Shown here: positions 25,076 to 34,195 of the stretch, piece after piece
Layout: each line of letters starts with the position of its first letter
Position numbering within the stretch: the first letter of the stretch is position 1
Source of the DNA: an uncultured bacterium
GTDB taxonomy: Bacteria; Bacillota; Clostridia; Lachnospirales; Lachnospiraceae
DNA length: 51,244 nt
Assembly: GCA_947574055.1 (NCBI GenBank)
Contig: CANPIC010000020.1
Coordinates: forward strand, 1 to 51,244
Direction of reading: 5' to 3'
Program-made: the position numbers and the translations under genes
Notes under the pieces: generated by a model
The model's database searches: none
The model's input: only the letters and a program-made list of their open reading frames with translations
Told to the model about the DNA's origin: nothing

Positions 25076-26959
25076 ATGGTCAGAATCAGAGTATTTATTC
25101 CGCATTTGGAATTGAAGGAAATATTTGAAGATGTCGTGGCGGGCCTGCCCAGATATGACAATGTACAGGTTGAGACGGTCTATATCTTTGGCACACCCGA
25201 TGTGCTCTCCAGGGACTGCGATGCGGAGATACTGGTGGCAAGAGGCATGACCCATGATGTGCTGCAGGAGCGGTTTCCGCAGAAGCATGTGGTGCAGATC
25301 CAGTTAAACAGCTTCGATATCTTTGACGCGCTGGTGGCATGCAGGGAGATGGGTGCAAAGAAGATCGCCCTTTTTCTGCACAATGTGGAGATCCGGTGCC
25401 TGGAAAGCCTGGAAGAACTGTGCGGCGCTGCGTTGCAGCTGTATGATGCGCCGGATGAGAAAGCCGTGGAAGCAGCCATATGTCAGGCGGTTGAGGAGGG
25501 GGCGGACACCTTTGTGGGAGCCGGTACGATGTGTGGTATCTGTGATCGCAGAGGGTTGCGCAGGGTGCACATCCATACCAAGCATGACGCGGTGGAAGCC
25601 GCCATGCAGGAGGCTCTCAATGCTGCCAGAACCATCAACCTGGAGCGTACCCGTTCAGAGATCATCAATATTATGTTGAATCACAATGAGGATGGTATCA
25701 TAGCTATAGACGAAAAGGCACATATTCTGGCCATCAACAATCAGGCCTACCGTATCTTTCAGCTGTCCACAGTGGGTGAACTGATCGGCCGGCCGGCATC
25801 AGAACTGATTGCGTCCGAAGAGTGGAGGCAGCTGGCCGAAGGGGGCGCCTGGCGTGAACAGATCTTAAGCCTCCATGAGCAGAAATATTATGTACAGTAC
25901 AAACCGTTAAATGAGGTGGAAGCGGGGGCGGGAGCCCTGATTTTTATTAAAGACGCAGACCGCATCATGGAAGAAGAAAGCAGGATACGCCGTGACCTGG
26001 TTGAAAAAGGACTCACTGCCAAATATTCTTTCCGGGATATTTTGGGGCACAGTGATGCCATCCGGGATAATATACGTATGGCAGAGCGATACAGCAAAGT
26101 CAATTCCAATGTATTGATCATCGGAGAGACCGGTACAGGCAAAGAATTGTTTGCCCACAGTATCCACCAGATGAGCAAACGAAGCCGTCAGCCGTTTGTA
26201 GCGCTTAACTGCGCGGCCCTTCCGGAAAACCTGCTGGAGAGCGAACTGTTTGGCTATGAGGCGGGGGCCTTTTCCGGAGCAGTGAAAGGCGGGAAAATGG
26301 GGCTCTTTGAGCTGGCACATAAAGGGACAATATTTCTGGATGAGATTGGTGAGATACCGATCGCGCTGCAGGCCAAGCTGCTGCGTGTACTACAGGAAAA
26401 AGAGATCCGCAGGATCGGCAGTACCAGTGTGCATCCGGTGGATGTACGGGTGATTTCGGCTACCAATATCAATATAGAAGAAAAAATAAAAGAAGGACAA
26501 TTCCGTTCGGATCTGTATTACCGTCTGAACCTGCTGGATATTTATATTCCGCCGCTGCGGGAGCGGAAAGAAGACATACAGGAACTGGTAGACGCCTACC
26601 TTGCCAGATTTGCCTGCGAGATGGAAAAGAGTATCCCCACAGTGACACCTGGTGCGGCCAGAATCCTGCAGGATCACAGTTGGCATGGAAATGTGCGGGA
26701 GCTTCGCAATATCTGCGAACGGCTGATTGTATTAAATGATGCCCATACGATTAGCGAAGACCTGCTAAGGCAGTTGAAGATTTTTCAGAGTAAAGCGATA
26801 CCGGCGGGTGGTACGCGGACAGAAGATGCGGGGGACGATTCCGTCTATGAGCGCCTGAAACCAAAGAAAAAGAAAAAAGATCTGGCGGAAGAACTGGGAG
26901 TCAGCAGGACTACGTTATGGCGCATGGCAAAACGCCAGAAAGAACTGGAAGAAAAATAG
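25076..26959 (+). CDS. PrpR-type sigma-54-dependent activator (second copy)
   Basis: 627-residue paralogue of the regulator at 6545-8464. PrpR_N sensor (about 1-190, start MVRIRVFIPHLEL), PAS (about 200-300), AAA+ domain (about 320-550) and a C-terminal helix-turn-helix (LAEELGVSRTTLWRMAKRQ) preceded by a Lys-rich KPKKKKKD linker. AAA+ motifs: GETGTGKE, GTIFLDEIGEI and a changed sigma-54 contact loop, GAFSGA in place of GAFTGA. I chose ATG 25076, which aligns with the start of the paralogue; an in-frame TTG at 25022 lies inside the palindrome. The ribosome binding site is weak. It probably activates the TRAP operon and shares the window with rpoN. Confidence 0.92.
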   Translation: MVRIRVFIPHLELKEIFEDVVAGLPRYDNVQVETVYIFGTPDVLSRDCDAEILVARGMTHDVLQERFPQKHVVQIQLNSFDIFDALVACREMGAKKIALFLHNVEIRCLESLEELCGAALQLYDAPDEKAVEAAICQAVEEGADTFVGAGTMCGICDRRGLRRVHIHTKHDAVEAAMQEALNAARTINLERTRSEIINIMLNHNEDGIIAIDEKAHILAINNQAYRIFQLSTVGELIGRPASELIASEEWRQLAEGGAWREQILSLHEQKYYVQYKPLNEVEAGAGALIFIKDADRIMEEESRIRRDLVEKGLTAKYSFRDILGHSDAIRDNIRMAERYSKVNSNVLIIGETGTGKELFAHSIHQMSKRSRQPFVALNCAALPENLLESELFGYEAGAFSGAVKGGKMGLFELAHKGTIFLDEIGEIPIALQAKLLRVLQEKEIRRIGSTSVHPVDVRVISATNINIEEKIKEGQFRSDLYYRLNLLDIYIPPLRERKEDIQELVDAYLARFACEMEKSIPTVTPGAARILQDHSWHGNVRELRNICERLIVLNDAHTISEDLLRQLKIFQSKAIPAGGTRTEDAGDDSVYERLKPKKKKKDLAEELGVSRTTLWRMAKRQKELEEK

Positions 26960-27091
26960 AGAGAGATGTACGCGGCAGTACGAGCATGCTGCCCGTTGCC
27001 TGTGACGGGGATTTGACTGCTGCGGCAGACTGCAGAACATGATGCGAGCAAAAGATAGCGGTATTTTTGGGAAAAGGACAGGGTGGGATAT

Positions 27092-28228
27092 ATGAAAATA
27101 GTGATAGCAATTGATTCCTTAAAGGGAAGCCTTACTTCCATGGAAGCCGGACGGGCAATCAGGGAAGGTATTCTGAACGTGCTTGCGGATACGGAAGTGA
27201 TCGTGAAACCTCTGGCAGATGGCGGGGAAGGCACGACGCAGGCCCTTGTGGAAGGGCTGGGCGGTGAGATGGTACAGGTGGATGTCCATGGTCCGCTGGA
27301 AACATCTGTCAGTGCCGAATACGGGCTGCTCGCCGAGAGCAGTACTGCCATTATGGAAATGGCGGCTGCGGCAGGCATCATTTTGGTGGGAAAAGACAAA
27401 CGACCACTGGATGCCACGACATATGGTGTGGGTGAGATGATAAAAGATGCGGTGGGCCGGGGATGCAGAAATTTTATCATCGGTATCGGCGGCAGTGCCA
27501 CTAACGACGGCGGCATCGGTATGCTTACGGCTCTTGGCTATGAGTTTCTGGACAGCGCGGGCCGGCCTGTCGGTATCAGCGCATCGGCGCTGAAAGAGGT
27601 ATGCAGTGTGAGAACAGATCATGTACTCCCCGCACTGGCAGAATGTAGATTCCAGATAGCCTGTGATGTGACCAATCCTCTGTGCGGCCCACAAGGCGCG
27701 ACCTATATTTATGGCCCGCAAAAAGGTGTGACCGAGGCGATGAAAGCGCAGCTGGATGAGGACATGGCTTCGTTTGCACAAGTCACTGCGCGCTGCACGG
27801 GGACAGATCACAAAGAGAGCAAAGGTGCGGGGGCAGCCGGCGGGCTTGGTTTTGCATTTTTAAGCTATCTTCATGGGGATTTGCAGCCGGGCATTGAGCT
27901 TGTACTGAAAGCAGTGGATATGGAGGGCGCTATGAAAGGCGCGGATCTGGTCTTTACCGGGGAAGGCCGGCTCGATTATCAGACTGCCATGGGTAAGGCA
28001 CCGGTAGGGATCGCTGCGCTGGCCAAAAAACATGGCGCCAAAGTGGTGGCGCTGGCAGGTGCGGTCATCGAGGGGGCAGAGAAATGCAATGAAAATGGCA
28101 TAGATGCCTTTTTCCCTATCCTCCGCAGGGTCGTGACACTGGATGAGGCGATGGAGCCGGCGCAGGCAAAGGAAAATATGACGAGAACCACAGAGCAGAT
28201 TATGCGCCTGATTGCGGCAGTCAGGTGA
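27092..28228 (+). CDS. Glycerate kinase (GlxK/GarK type)
   Basis: 378-residue ATP-dependent kinase that phosphorylates glycerate to 2-phosphoglycerate (type II family). Family segments: IAIDSLKGSLTSMEAG at the N-terminus, KPLADGGEGTTQALVEG (about 46), FIIGIGGSATNDGGIGML (about 132), GAAGGLGFAFLSYL (about 250) and DLVFTGEGRLDYQTAMGKAP (about 288). Full length. ATG 27092 follows GGGTGGG. It is the natural last step after the 2-hydroxyacid dehydrogenase and feeds lower glycolysis. Lies 132 bp downstream of the regulator and 111 bp upstream of rpoN, all on one strand. Confidence 0.94.
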   Translation: MKIVIAIDSLKGSLTSMEAGRAIREGILNVLADTEVIVKPLADGGEGTTQALVEGLGGEMVQVDVHGPLETSVSAEYGLLAESSTAIMEMAAAAGIILVGKDKRPLDATTYGVGEMIKDAVGRGCRNFIIGIGGSATNDGGIGMLTALGYEFLDSAGRPVGISASALKEVCSVRTDHVLPALAECRFQIACDVTNPLCGPQGATYIYGPQKGVTEAMKAQLDEDMASFAQVTARCTGTDHKESKGAGAAGGLGFAFLSYLHGDLQPGIELVLKAVDMEGAMKGADLVFTGEGRLDYQTAMGKAPVGIAALAKKHGAKVVALAGAVIEGAEKCNENGIDAFFPILRRVVTLDEAMEPAQAKENMTRTTEQIMRLIAAVR

Positions 28229-28339
28229 GAGACGGCGCCAGAACAAAGACGGTATCTGCGCATACGGAAGAGATATGTGGCGGCTGCACATTTCTGACGG
28301 AGATTTTGCAGACCTTTACAGGAAAGAACAGGGTGGACA

Positions 28340-29683
28340 ATGGAACTGGGATATGGAGTATTACTGGAGCAGAAGCAGCAGCTTTCCCAAAGCCAGATTC
28401 AGTCATTGGAGATTCTGGCGATGGACGGTGTGGAACTGAATCAGTTTCTGCAAAATGAATATCTGGAAAACCCGCTGCTGGATTGCAGCGGGACGCACAG
28501 TATGGGCCATAAGAGGGAAGAGATTAATAAAACATATGAACATACTGTGACGTATGAACGCAATTATGAGGAGATGATAGAGGCGGAAGATAAGCGGCGC
28601 AAGGACATTCCCATGCAGGATCAGGATCAGGTTCGTAATTTTCTGCTCTATCAGTTGCCAAGAGAAGCGTTTTCCCTGGAACAGTGGGCGCTTTTGGAAT
28701 ATCTGGTCGATTGCCTGGATGACACGGGTTTTTTTACGGCGCCTTTGCACGAGGTGGCGGAAAAGACCGGTATGCCCCTGGAGGAAGTGAGGGCGGCGCT
28801 TGCGCGCCTGCAGGAACTGGAGCCATATGGGATCTTTGCGCCTGATCTGAAGCACTGCCTGCTGAAACAGCTGGAAAAAAAGAATCTGCAGGGAACTGTC
28901 CTGTGGAAAGTCGTAGAGGAACGCCTGCAGGATGTGGCGGACGGCAGAATCAGCAATATTTCCAGAAGCCTGAAGATTCCCACCGTGGAAGTGCGCAAAT
29001 GCATTGAGCAGATTGCCAAACTCAACCCACGGCCCATGAGCGAGTTCGCTCAGGGCAAATCAGATTATATCGTGCCGGATATTATCTTCCGGGAAGAACG
29101 GGGCAGGTGGGAAGCCGAACTCAATGATGACTGGATAGAGGATTACCACATCAATGATTATTATCTGCGCATGATGAAAGAATCCGGGGACAGAGAACTG
29201 ACGGAGTATTTCAGGATGAAACTGGAACGGGTGCGCTTTGTCATGAACAGCATTGCCCAGAGACGCCAGACCATGCTTACCATCTCCAGAGCAGTGATGA
29301 AACGTCAGCAGGATTATCTGGATGGAAAGACCTGGCTGCAGCCCATGACCATGACAGATGTGGCGGGTGAGATCGGCATCCATACTTCTACCGTCAGCCG
29401 CGCCATCAAGGGCAAATATATCCAGTATCCGAGGGGAACCATGGCCATGAAAGATCTCTTCACCACCTCTGTCGCCTCTTCCGGAGGCAAAAAAAATGTG
29501 GGAGTCATGCAGGTAAAAGAGACGATCCGCGAACTGATCGCCGGCGAGGACAAACATAAGCCCTACAGCGATCAGGAGATCATGAACATCCTCAAAGAAA
29601 AACAGATTGCCATTTCCCGCCGTGCTGTGGCAAAGTACAGAGAGGAACTTGGGATTAAAGGCAGCTTTGCACGGAAGGCGTGA
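28340..29683 (+). CDS. rpoN: RNA polymerase sigma-54 factor
   Basis: 447-residue alternative sigma factor that recognises -24/-12 promoters and needs AAA+ activators. Region I is the Gln/Leu-rich QKQQLSQSQIQSLEILAMD with LENPLLD; the core-binding region follows (about 95-270); the promoter-binding helix-turn-helix reads VAGEIGIHTSTVSRAIKGKY (about 338) and the RpoN box ISRRAVAKYREELGI (about 425). All parts are present. GGGTGG is upstream of ATG 28340. Its location beside two sigma-54 activators and two -24/-12 promoters indicates a compact regulon, although other targets in the genome are likely. A stem-loop follows. Confidence 0.97.
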   Translation: MELGYGVLLEQKQQLSQSQIQSLEILAMDGVELNQFLQNEYLENPLLDCSGTHSMGHKREEINKTYEHTVTYERNYEEMIEAEDKRRKDIPMQDQDQVRNFLLYQLPREAFSLEQWALLEYLVDCLDDTGFFTAPLHEVAEKTGMPLEEVRAALARLQELEPYGIFAPDLKHCLLKQLEKKNLQGTVLWKVVEERLQDVADGRISNISRSLKIPTVEVRKCIEQIAKLNPRPMSEFAQGKSDYIVPDIIFREERGRWEAELNDDWIEDYHINDYYLRMMKESGDRELTEYFRMKLERVRFVMNSIAQRRQTMLTISRAVMKRQQDYLDGKTWLQPMTMTDVAGEIGIHTSTVSRAIKGKYIQYPRGTMAMKDLFTTSVASSGGKKNVGVMQVKETIRELIAGEDKHKPYSDQEIMNILKEKQIAISRRAVAKYREELGIKGSFARKA

Positions 29684-29710
29684 GAAGAAGGATGATAAAT
29701 ATTTAGATTT

Positions 29711-29745
29711 TATGGCTGCTGAAAAGCAGCCATATTACATTTTCA
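29711..29745 (+). terminator. Stem-loop terminator after rpoN
   Basis: TATGGCTGCT (29711-29720) pairs fully with AGCAGCCATA (29725-29734) around a GAAA loop, followed by TTACATTTTC. The U tract is interrupted, so termination may be partial. The remaining 29746-29882 has T-rich runs but no gene I can support. Confidence 0.6.
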
Positions 29746-29882
29746 GATCTTTATTTTTGCATCTTACATTTTCATATCCCAGATGATTCATCATGAACCG
29801 AATGCCGTGCTGATACAGGCATTTAGGCTAGTGGAAAAGATGCTTTGTTCTATGGCTGTACGGCATGGTTTTCCGGAGGTTT

Positions 29883-30224
29883 TTACTTGGGCAGAATGGA
29901 AGCCAGGTATTTGATTTCATGCAAAATGGGGATGATATGTTCGATTTGTTCATTGCTAAATGAATTGAGGATCTCAATCCCAATATCCTTATCGAATCCC
30001 TTTTTATGTCCAAGTACGATATAGTCAGCAGAAATGTTGAAAGCGTCACAGATCTTGTAAATTGTTTTGGCGGTGAGGCTTTTTTTCCCCCGTTCCACAT
30101 CGGCAAGAAAACTGGCGGATATATCACATATCTCGCTGAATTTTTCACGTGATAAGTGCATTGATTCCCGCACTTCTCTGATTCGGAGTCCTACTATTAA
30201 ATTATAATCTTTATCCAATGCCAT
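29883..30224 (-). CDS. XRE-family transcriptional regulator
   Basis: 113-residue DNA-binding protein. The Cro/C1-type helix-turn-helix spans about residues 10-65: VGLRIREVRESMHLSREKF, then EICDISASFLADVERGKKS and TIYKICDAFNISADYIVLG. The C-terminal half (about 75-113) is probably for dimerisation. I chose ATG 30224, which has AAGGA upstream; a TTG at 30245 is in frame but overlaps that site. It is divergent from the surface-polymer cluster, with candidate palindromic operators in the gap, and probably represses the cluster and itself. Its own promoter may be TTTGAA/TATACT on the minus strand (30295-30300 and 30273-30278). Confidence 0.88.
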   Translation of the reverse strand: MALDKDYNLIVGLRIREVRESMHLSREKFSEICDISASFLADVERGKKSLTAKTIYKICDAFNISADYIVLGHKKGFDKDIGIEILNSFSNEQIEHIIPILHEIKYLASILPK

Positions 30225-30302
30225 ATCTGATTCCTTATCCCGCAATCTGAAAGTTAAATTTCTTCACTGATAAGTATAGCAATAGAACCCTTCTTTCAAA
30301 TA

Positions 30303-30340
30303 TATTCTATAGAATACATAAATATACTCAATAGAATTGA
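30303..30340. promoter_or_regulatory. Candidate operator palindromes for the XRE regulator
   Basis: TATTCTATAGAATA (30303-30316) is a perfect 14-bp palindrome. A second, TCAATAGAATTGA (30328-30340), overlaps the -35 box of the cluster promoter, and a further AATAGAA half-site lies at 30281-30287 between the -35 and -10 of the divergent regulator promoter. The shared core is (A/T)ATAGAA. The layout would allow repression of both directions. Confidence 0.6.
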
Positions 30341-30365
30341 CTTGAAAGGAAAAATTGTCTATAAT
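30337..30365 (+). promoter_or_regulatory. Sigma-A promoter of the surface-polymer cluster
   Basis: TTGACT (30337-30342), a 17-bp spacer and TATAAT (30360-30365) form a near-consensus vegetative promoter about 105 bp before the first gene. The leader holds a 7-1-7 palindrome at 30422-30436 (ATTCAAT, T, ATTGAAT) that could be another regulatory site. Confidence 0.88.
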
Positions 30366-30469
30366 GAAAATGAGATGTGAAATTCAGGGTGAAATAGACG
30401 GTTTGGACTGGTGAAAATATTATTCAATTATTGAATTGTAAAACAGGTTGTAGAAAGCTGGTGAATGAA

Positions 30470-30862
30470 TTGAAGCGTGTGATAACTTATGGGACATTTG
30501 ATTTATTACATTATGGACATATTAATATTTTGCGAAGGGCTAAGGCATTGGGTGACTATTTGTTGGTTGCATTATCGACAGATGAATTTAATCTGAGAGA
30601 AAAAAATAAAAAGTGTTATTTTGAGTATGAGAAGAGAAAACAATTGATTGAAGCTATCAGATATGTAGATTTAGTAATACCAGAAACTTGTTGGGAACAG
30701 AAACGCAGAGACATTCATGATTATCATGTGGATATATTTGTAATGGGTGATGATTGGAAAGGAAAATTTGATTTTTTAAGGGAAGAAGGGGCGGAGGTCT
30801 TTTATTTTCCCAGAACACCTGAAATAAGTTCTACGCAGATTAAAGATGACTTAAAGGAGTGA
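30470..30862 (+). CDS. tagD: Glycerol-3-phosphate cytidylyltransferase (TagD-like)
   Basis: 130-residue enzyme that joins CTP and sn-glycerol-3-phosphate to CDP-glycerol, the donor for teichoic-acid-type chains. It begins KRVITYGTFDLLHYGHINIL with the HxGH active-site motif, and has MGDDWKGKFDFL and, at the end, FPRTPEISSTQIKDDL (the ISTTKI-like motif). Start uncertain: TTG 30470 matches the family start and has GGTGA at 30460-30464; GTG 30461 and TTG 30431 are in frame. First gene of the cluster, 30 bp before the glycerophosphotransferase. Confidence 0.9.
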   Translation: MKRVITYGTFDLLHYGHINILRRAKALGDYLLVALSTDEFNLREKNKKCYFEYEKRKQLIEAIRYVDLVIPETCWEQKRRDIHDYHVDIFVMGDDWKGKFDFLREEGAEVFYFPRTPEISSTQIKDDLKE

Positions 30863-30891
30863 GAAGGATTAAAAGTTAGGAGGAAAATAAT

Positions 30892-32109
30892 TTGACTCTT
30901 GAAAGAAGATATATTTTAAAACGGAAAATAAAAGCATTTTTTTATGGCTTTGTGTTTTATTTATGCAGGGTATTTCCGGTTGATAAGAATAAAATAGTAT
31001 TTTGGACATTTGAGGGGAGCAGGGGGTTTTGTTGTAATCCCCGATATATTGCTGAAGAGGTATTAAAAAGGAACAAAAACAATAATAACCACTGCAAATT
31101 GGTATGGTTAGTAGATGATGTCACATTGCAATTTCCTAAGGAAATTATAAAAGTTAAAAATTCTTTATGGAATAGAGTTTATCAGTTATCTACAGCAAAA
31201 TGCTGGGTGGGGAACAGTAGGACACTATATGGAACCAAAAAGAGAAAGGGGCAAGTATATATCCAAACATGGCATGGTACGATATGCATCAAACCTATTG
31301 GGAAATATCGGGGGAACTTATTTCCTCCAATCGCTTATCTTGTAAGTCAAGCCGATTCACAACTGACAGATTATGTGCTGTCAGGTTCTGCCTGGTGTGA
31401 TGATCATTACAGGGATGGGCTGGTTTATAATGGAACAATTATCAGAACAGGGACTCCGCGGTGCGATGTGCTGATCAATAACAGGAATGAAATGCGGAGT
31501 AAAATCAGAAAAATGTATGGTGTACCAGAGGATGGAAATATTTTATTATATGCACCGACATTTCGTGGAGGAAGTCAATGGACGAGGCGGACAGTGGAAA
31601 AAGAAGAGCCTACTATTAATTGGGGGAAATTGCTTTGTTCTTTGGAACAGAGGTTTGGAGGTCAATGGTTTATATTTGTAAGATTGCACCCTCAGTTGGC
31701 AGCTAATAATCAGCATTATGAAATAGAAGATTCTTTAAATAAAGTATTTGATGTAACGGACCATGGTGATATGAACGAATTGATTGCAGCATCAGATGCA
31801 TTTATATCTGATTATTCGAGTGCAATATTTGAAGCGGCACTGCTTAGAATACCGTGTTTTATATATGCAGATGACTTGGAGGAATACATAAAAAGCAGGG
31901 GTGATTTATTTTTTGATATGTATGAACTGCCGTTTCCAATTGCAATGAACATGGAGAGTTTGATTAGAAATATTATAGAGTTTAATCGGGAATTATATGT
32001 GAGAAATTTGCACAACTTTATGTCTGAGCAGAACGTAACAGAAGATGGTCATGCTAGCGAGAATGTGGTTGATTTGCTGGAATGTGTACTGGAGATAAAG
32101 GAGAAGTGA
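30892..32109 (+). CDS. CDP-glycerol glycerophosphotransferase (TagB/TagF family)
   Basis: 405-residue membrane-associated enzyme that transfers glycerol phosphate from CDP-glycerol to a lipid-linked acceptor. Conserved parts: QTWHGTICIKPIGKYRGN (about 124), RTGTPRCDVLINN (about 185), LLYAPTFRGGSQW (about 217), FVRLHPQLAANN (about 262) and AFISDYSSAIFEAALLRIP (about 302), with a final RGDLFFDMYELPFP. The His of WHGT and of RLHPQ are the catalytic pair known for TagF. It starts at TTG 30892 with AGGAGG at 30879-30884. The length fits a TagB-like primase or a small polymerase; which one is not decidable from sequence. Confidence 0.92.
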   Translation: MTLERRYILKRKIKAFFYGFVFYLCRVFPVDKNKIVFWTFEGSRGFCCNPRYIAEEVLKRNKNNNNHCKLVWLVDDVTLQFPKEIIKVKNSLWNRVYQLSTAKCWVGNSRTLYGTKKRKGQVYIQTWHGTICIKPIGKYRGNLFPPIAYLVSQADSQLTDYVLSGSAWCDDHYRDGLVYNGTIIRTGTPRCDVLINNRNEMRSKIRKMYGVPEDGNILLYAPTFRGGSQWTRRTVEKEEPTINWGKLLCSLEQRFGGQWFIFVRLHPQLAANNQHYEIEDSLNKVFDVTDHGDMNELIAASDAFISDYSSAIFEAALLRIPCFIYADDLEEYIKSRGDLFFDMYELPFPIAMNMESLIRNIIEFNRELYVRNLHNFMSEQNVTEDGHASENVVDLLECVLEIKEK

Positions 32110-32112
32110 CTT

Positions 32113-33096
32113 ATGATAATATTGATTTGGGGAACAGGAAGATTGGTGGGGAAACTGCTAGGAAAGTATATGGAAGTGGATTCTGTGACTGCCTTTATCG
32201 ATAATGATAATAGTAAAACAGAATATATGGGAAAAAAGGTACTGTTACCAGAGATGGTTACGAAAATGAAATATGATGCAATTATTGTGGCTAATCTTTA
32301 TCGAAAGGAAATACAGGAACAATGTAAATCATTGAATATTGACTTGAGTAAGGTTATATTTTTATACAATAATAACATTCTGGAAGATGTGAATAAGGAT
32401 TATGATTTTGTTGCACAGATATTGGGTGAAGATTATGCGAAAATTGTAAAAAACAGATATCATGTTATTCGGGGCGTAGAATCTTATGGCGATTTGTTCC
32501 TCAAAGATTTGGATGTGGAATACATAGATGATGATTATGTTCGTTTAAAATGTTTTGAATTGGCAGTGAAAGAATTGCGAAAGCAAAATGTGAAGGGAAG
32601 TGTCGCAGAACTCGGTGTTTTTCGAGGAGAGTTCGCTCAATATATAAATATGGCTTTCCCTGACAGGAAGTGCTATTTATTTGATACTTTTGAAGGATTT
32701 GATGCAAATGAAGCATTAGATGAAGTGAAAAAAGGGAACTGTACGAATGCATTTATTAACGCATATAAGCAAACTGATATAAATATTGTATTGGAAAAAA
32801 TGCAGTATCCAGAAAACTTGATTATAAAACAAGGTTTTTTCCCCGCATCTATAAATGGTTTAGAAGACAGATTTGCCTTTGTATCCATTGATGTGGACTT
32901 TGAGGAGTCAATTTATCAGGCATTGCAGTATTTTTATCCGAGGTTACATGAGGGCGGATATTTGTTTGTGCATGATTATAACAGTAGTTTAATGGGCGTG
33001 GAAAAAGCAGTGATTCGTTATGAGGAGGACATGAATGTTCGTTTATGTAAAATGCCGTTGTGCGATGCGAATGGGACTTTGGTAATTACGAAATGA
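32113..33096 (+). CDS. Rossmann-like domain fused to TylF/MycF-type O-methyltransferase
   Basis: 327 residues in two parts. Residues 1-92 are the shared cluster domain: ILIWGTGRLVGKLLGKYM, then VTAFIDNDNSKTEYMGKKV and YDAIIVANLYRKE. Residues about 140-327 are a SAM-dependent O-methyltransferase of the TylF (macrocin O-methyltransferase) family: VKGSVAELGVFRGEFAQY (SAM loop), YLFDTFEGFD, FFPASINGLEDRFAFVSID and LFVHDYNSSLMGVEKAV. It probably methylates a sugar of the polymer. AAGGAG lies inside the end of the preceding gene and ATG 32113 is 4 bp after its stop. Confidence 0.88.
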   Translation: MIILIWGTGRLVGKLLGKYMEVDSVTAFIDNDNSKTEYMGKKVLLPEMVTKMKYDAIIVANLYRKEIQEQCKSLNIDLSKVIFLYNNNILEDVNKDYDFVAQILGEDYAKIVKNRYHVIRGVESYGDLFLKDLDVEYIDDDYVRLKCFELAVKELRKQNVKGSVAELGVFRGEFAQYINMAFPDRKCYLFDTFEGFDANEALDEVKKGNCTNAFINAYKQTDINIVLEKMQYPENLIIKQGFFPASINGLEDRFAFVSIDVDFEESIYQALQYFYPRLHEGGYLFVHDYNSSLMGVEKAVIRYEEDMNVRLCKMPLCDANGTLVITK

Positions 33097-33149
33097 AAAG
33101 TTATTTGCAAACAAAGTGCTTATACGTGTGAAGACGGAGAACTGTAACA

Positions 33150-34136
33150 ATGGTGGATCGAGATTCCAAGCCTTTAATTTCAGTTATTGTGCCTGTGTAT
33201 AATACGGAGGCATATTTAGAGAGATGCATTAATAGTATTCTGAATCAGACATATGATAATTTAGAGGTTATATGCGTTGATGATGGCTCTACCGATCGCA
33301 GTGGGGATATTTTAGATAAAATAGCAAGATGTAATTCTAAGGTTGAGGTTATTCATACAAAGAACAAAGGAGTATCCTCGGCAAGAAATGTTGCATTATC
33401 CAGAGCCAAAGGAGATTATATCGGTTTTGTTGATTCCGATGATTATATACATAAGGATATGTATACAATTTTGTTGAACTTGTCCTTAAAAAATAACGTG
33501 GACTTTGTTTCATGTGGATATTATTATGACGATGGCGTAAATGTAAAACAGGCTTTGAACCAAAAAATAGTTCCGTTAAAACCAATCAATATTATAGAAA
33601 CATTATATTATATTTATAAGCGTGATGAGTATAAAGGGGTAGCCGGATATCTATGGACGCGTCTGTTTAAAAGGGAATTAATAAAAGATTCAGATGGTAA
33701 TTTGCTAATTCAATTTGATGAAGCCCTGAATGTCGGGCAGGATATTGTATTTTTGGCAAAGATTTGTGAAAAGGTAAAGAAAACGTTATATACAGATCGG
33801 CCATTGTATTATTATTACCAACGGAAAAATTCTACCGCGCATGATGAGATAAAACAGCTTACAAAAATGACTTGGGTCTATGCATATGAAGAAATTATTA
33901 AAAGATATACGGATCTACACATGCCAGCTGATTTACTTGAAATTATCATAAGAATGTATGTGTATCGTTGCGGGAAAATGTTAGAGATTGCAAGCAAATA
34001 TAATGATTTTGAAAAAATAGCAATATTAAAAGAGAAAATAATAAATAATTTATATCATTATAGAAAAAGTAATTTTGAACATCCGGAAAGAATACAATGG
34101 ATACTTTCCTTACTGTCAGAAGATACTTTTTCGTAA
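33150..34136 (+). CDS. Family 2 glycosyltransferase
   Basis: 328-residue GT-A glycosyltransferase that adds a sugar to the growing polymer on the cytoplasmic side. Hallmarks: PLISVIVPVYNTEAYLERCI at the N-terminus, VICVDDGSTDRSGDIL (about 38), GVSSARNVALSRAKGDYIG (about 74) and VDSDDYIHKDMY (about 94, metal-binding DxD). The C-terminal half (FKRELIKDSDGN and later DRPLYYYYQRKNSTAHDE) matches polymer-locus GT2 enzymes. Unlike several neighbours it has no appended Rossmann-like domain. GGAG is 9 bp before ATG. Sugar and linkage unknown. Confidence 0.92.
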   Translation: MVDRDSKPLISVIVPVYNTEAYLERCINSILNQTYDNLEVICVDDGSTDRSGDILDKIARCNSKVEVIHTKNKGVSSARNVALSRAKGDYIGFVDSDDYIHKDMYTILLNLSLKNNVDFVSCGYYYDDGVNVKQALNQKIVPLKPINIIETLYYIYKRDEYKGVAGYLWTRLFKRELIKDSDGNLLIQFDEALNVGQDIVFLAKICEKVKKTLYTDRPLYYYYQRKNSTAHDEIKQLTKMTWVYAYEEIIKRYTDLHMPADLLEIIIRMYVYRCGKMLEIASKYNDFEKIAILKEKIINNLYHYRKSNFEHPERIQWILSLLSEDTFS

Positions 34137-34195
34137 ATGATTAAACTTCGACTAAAAATACTGTAGTCTTGAATGAACTCCAGGAGTGTTTGCTA

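Noticed and set aside
29746..29882. Possible gene fragment between rpoN terminator and XRE gene (minus-strand YQHGIRFMMNHLGYEN)
   Set aside because: No start, no ribosome binding site, and no family recognised; too short to support.
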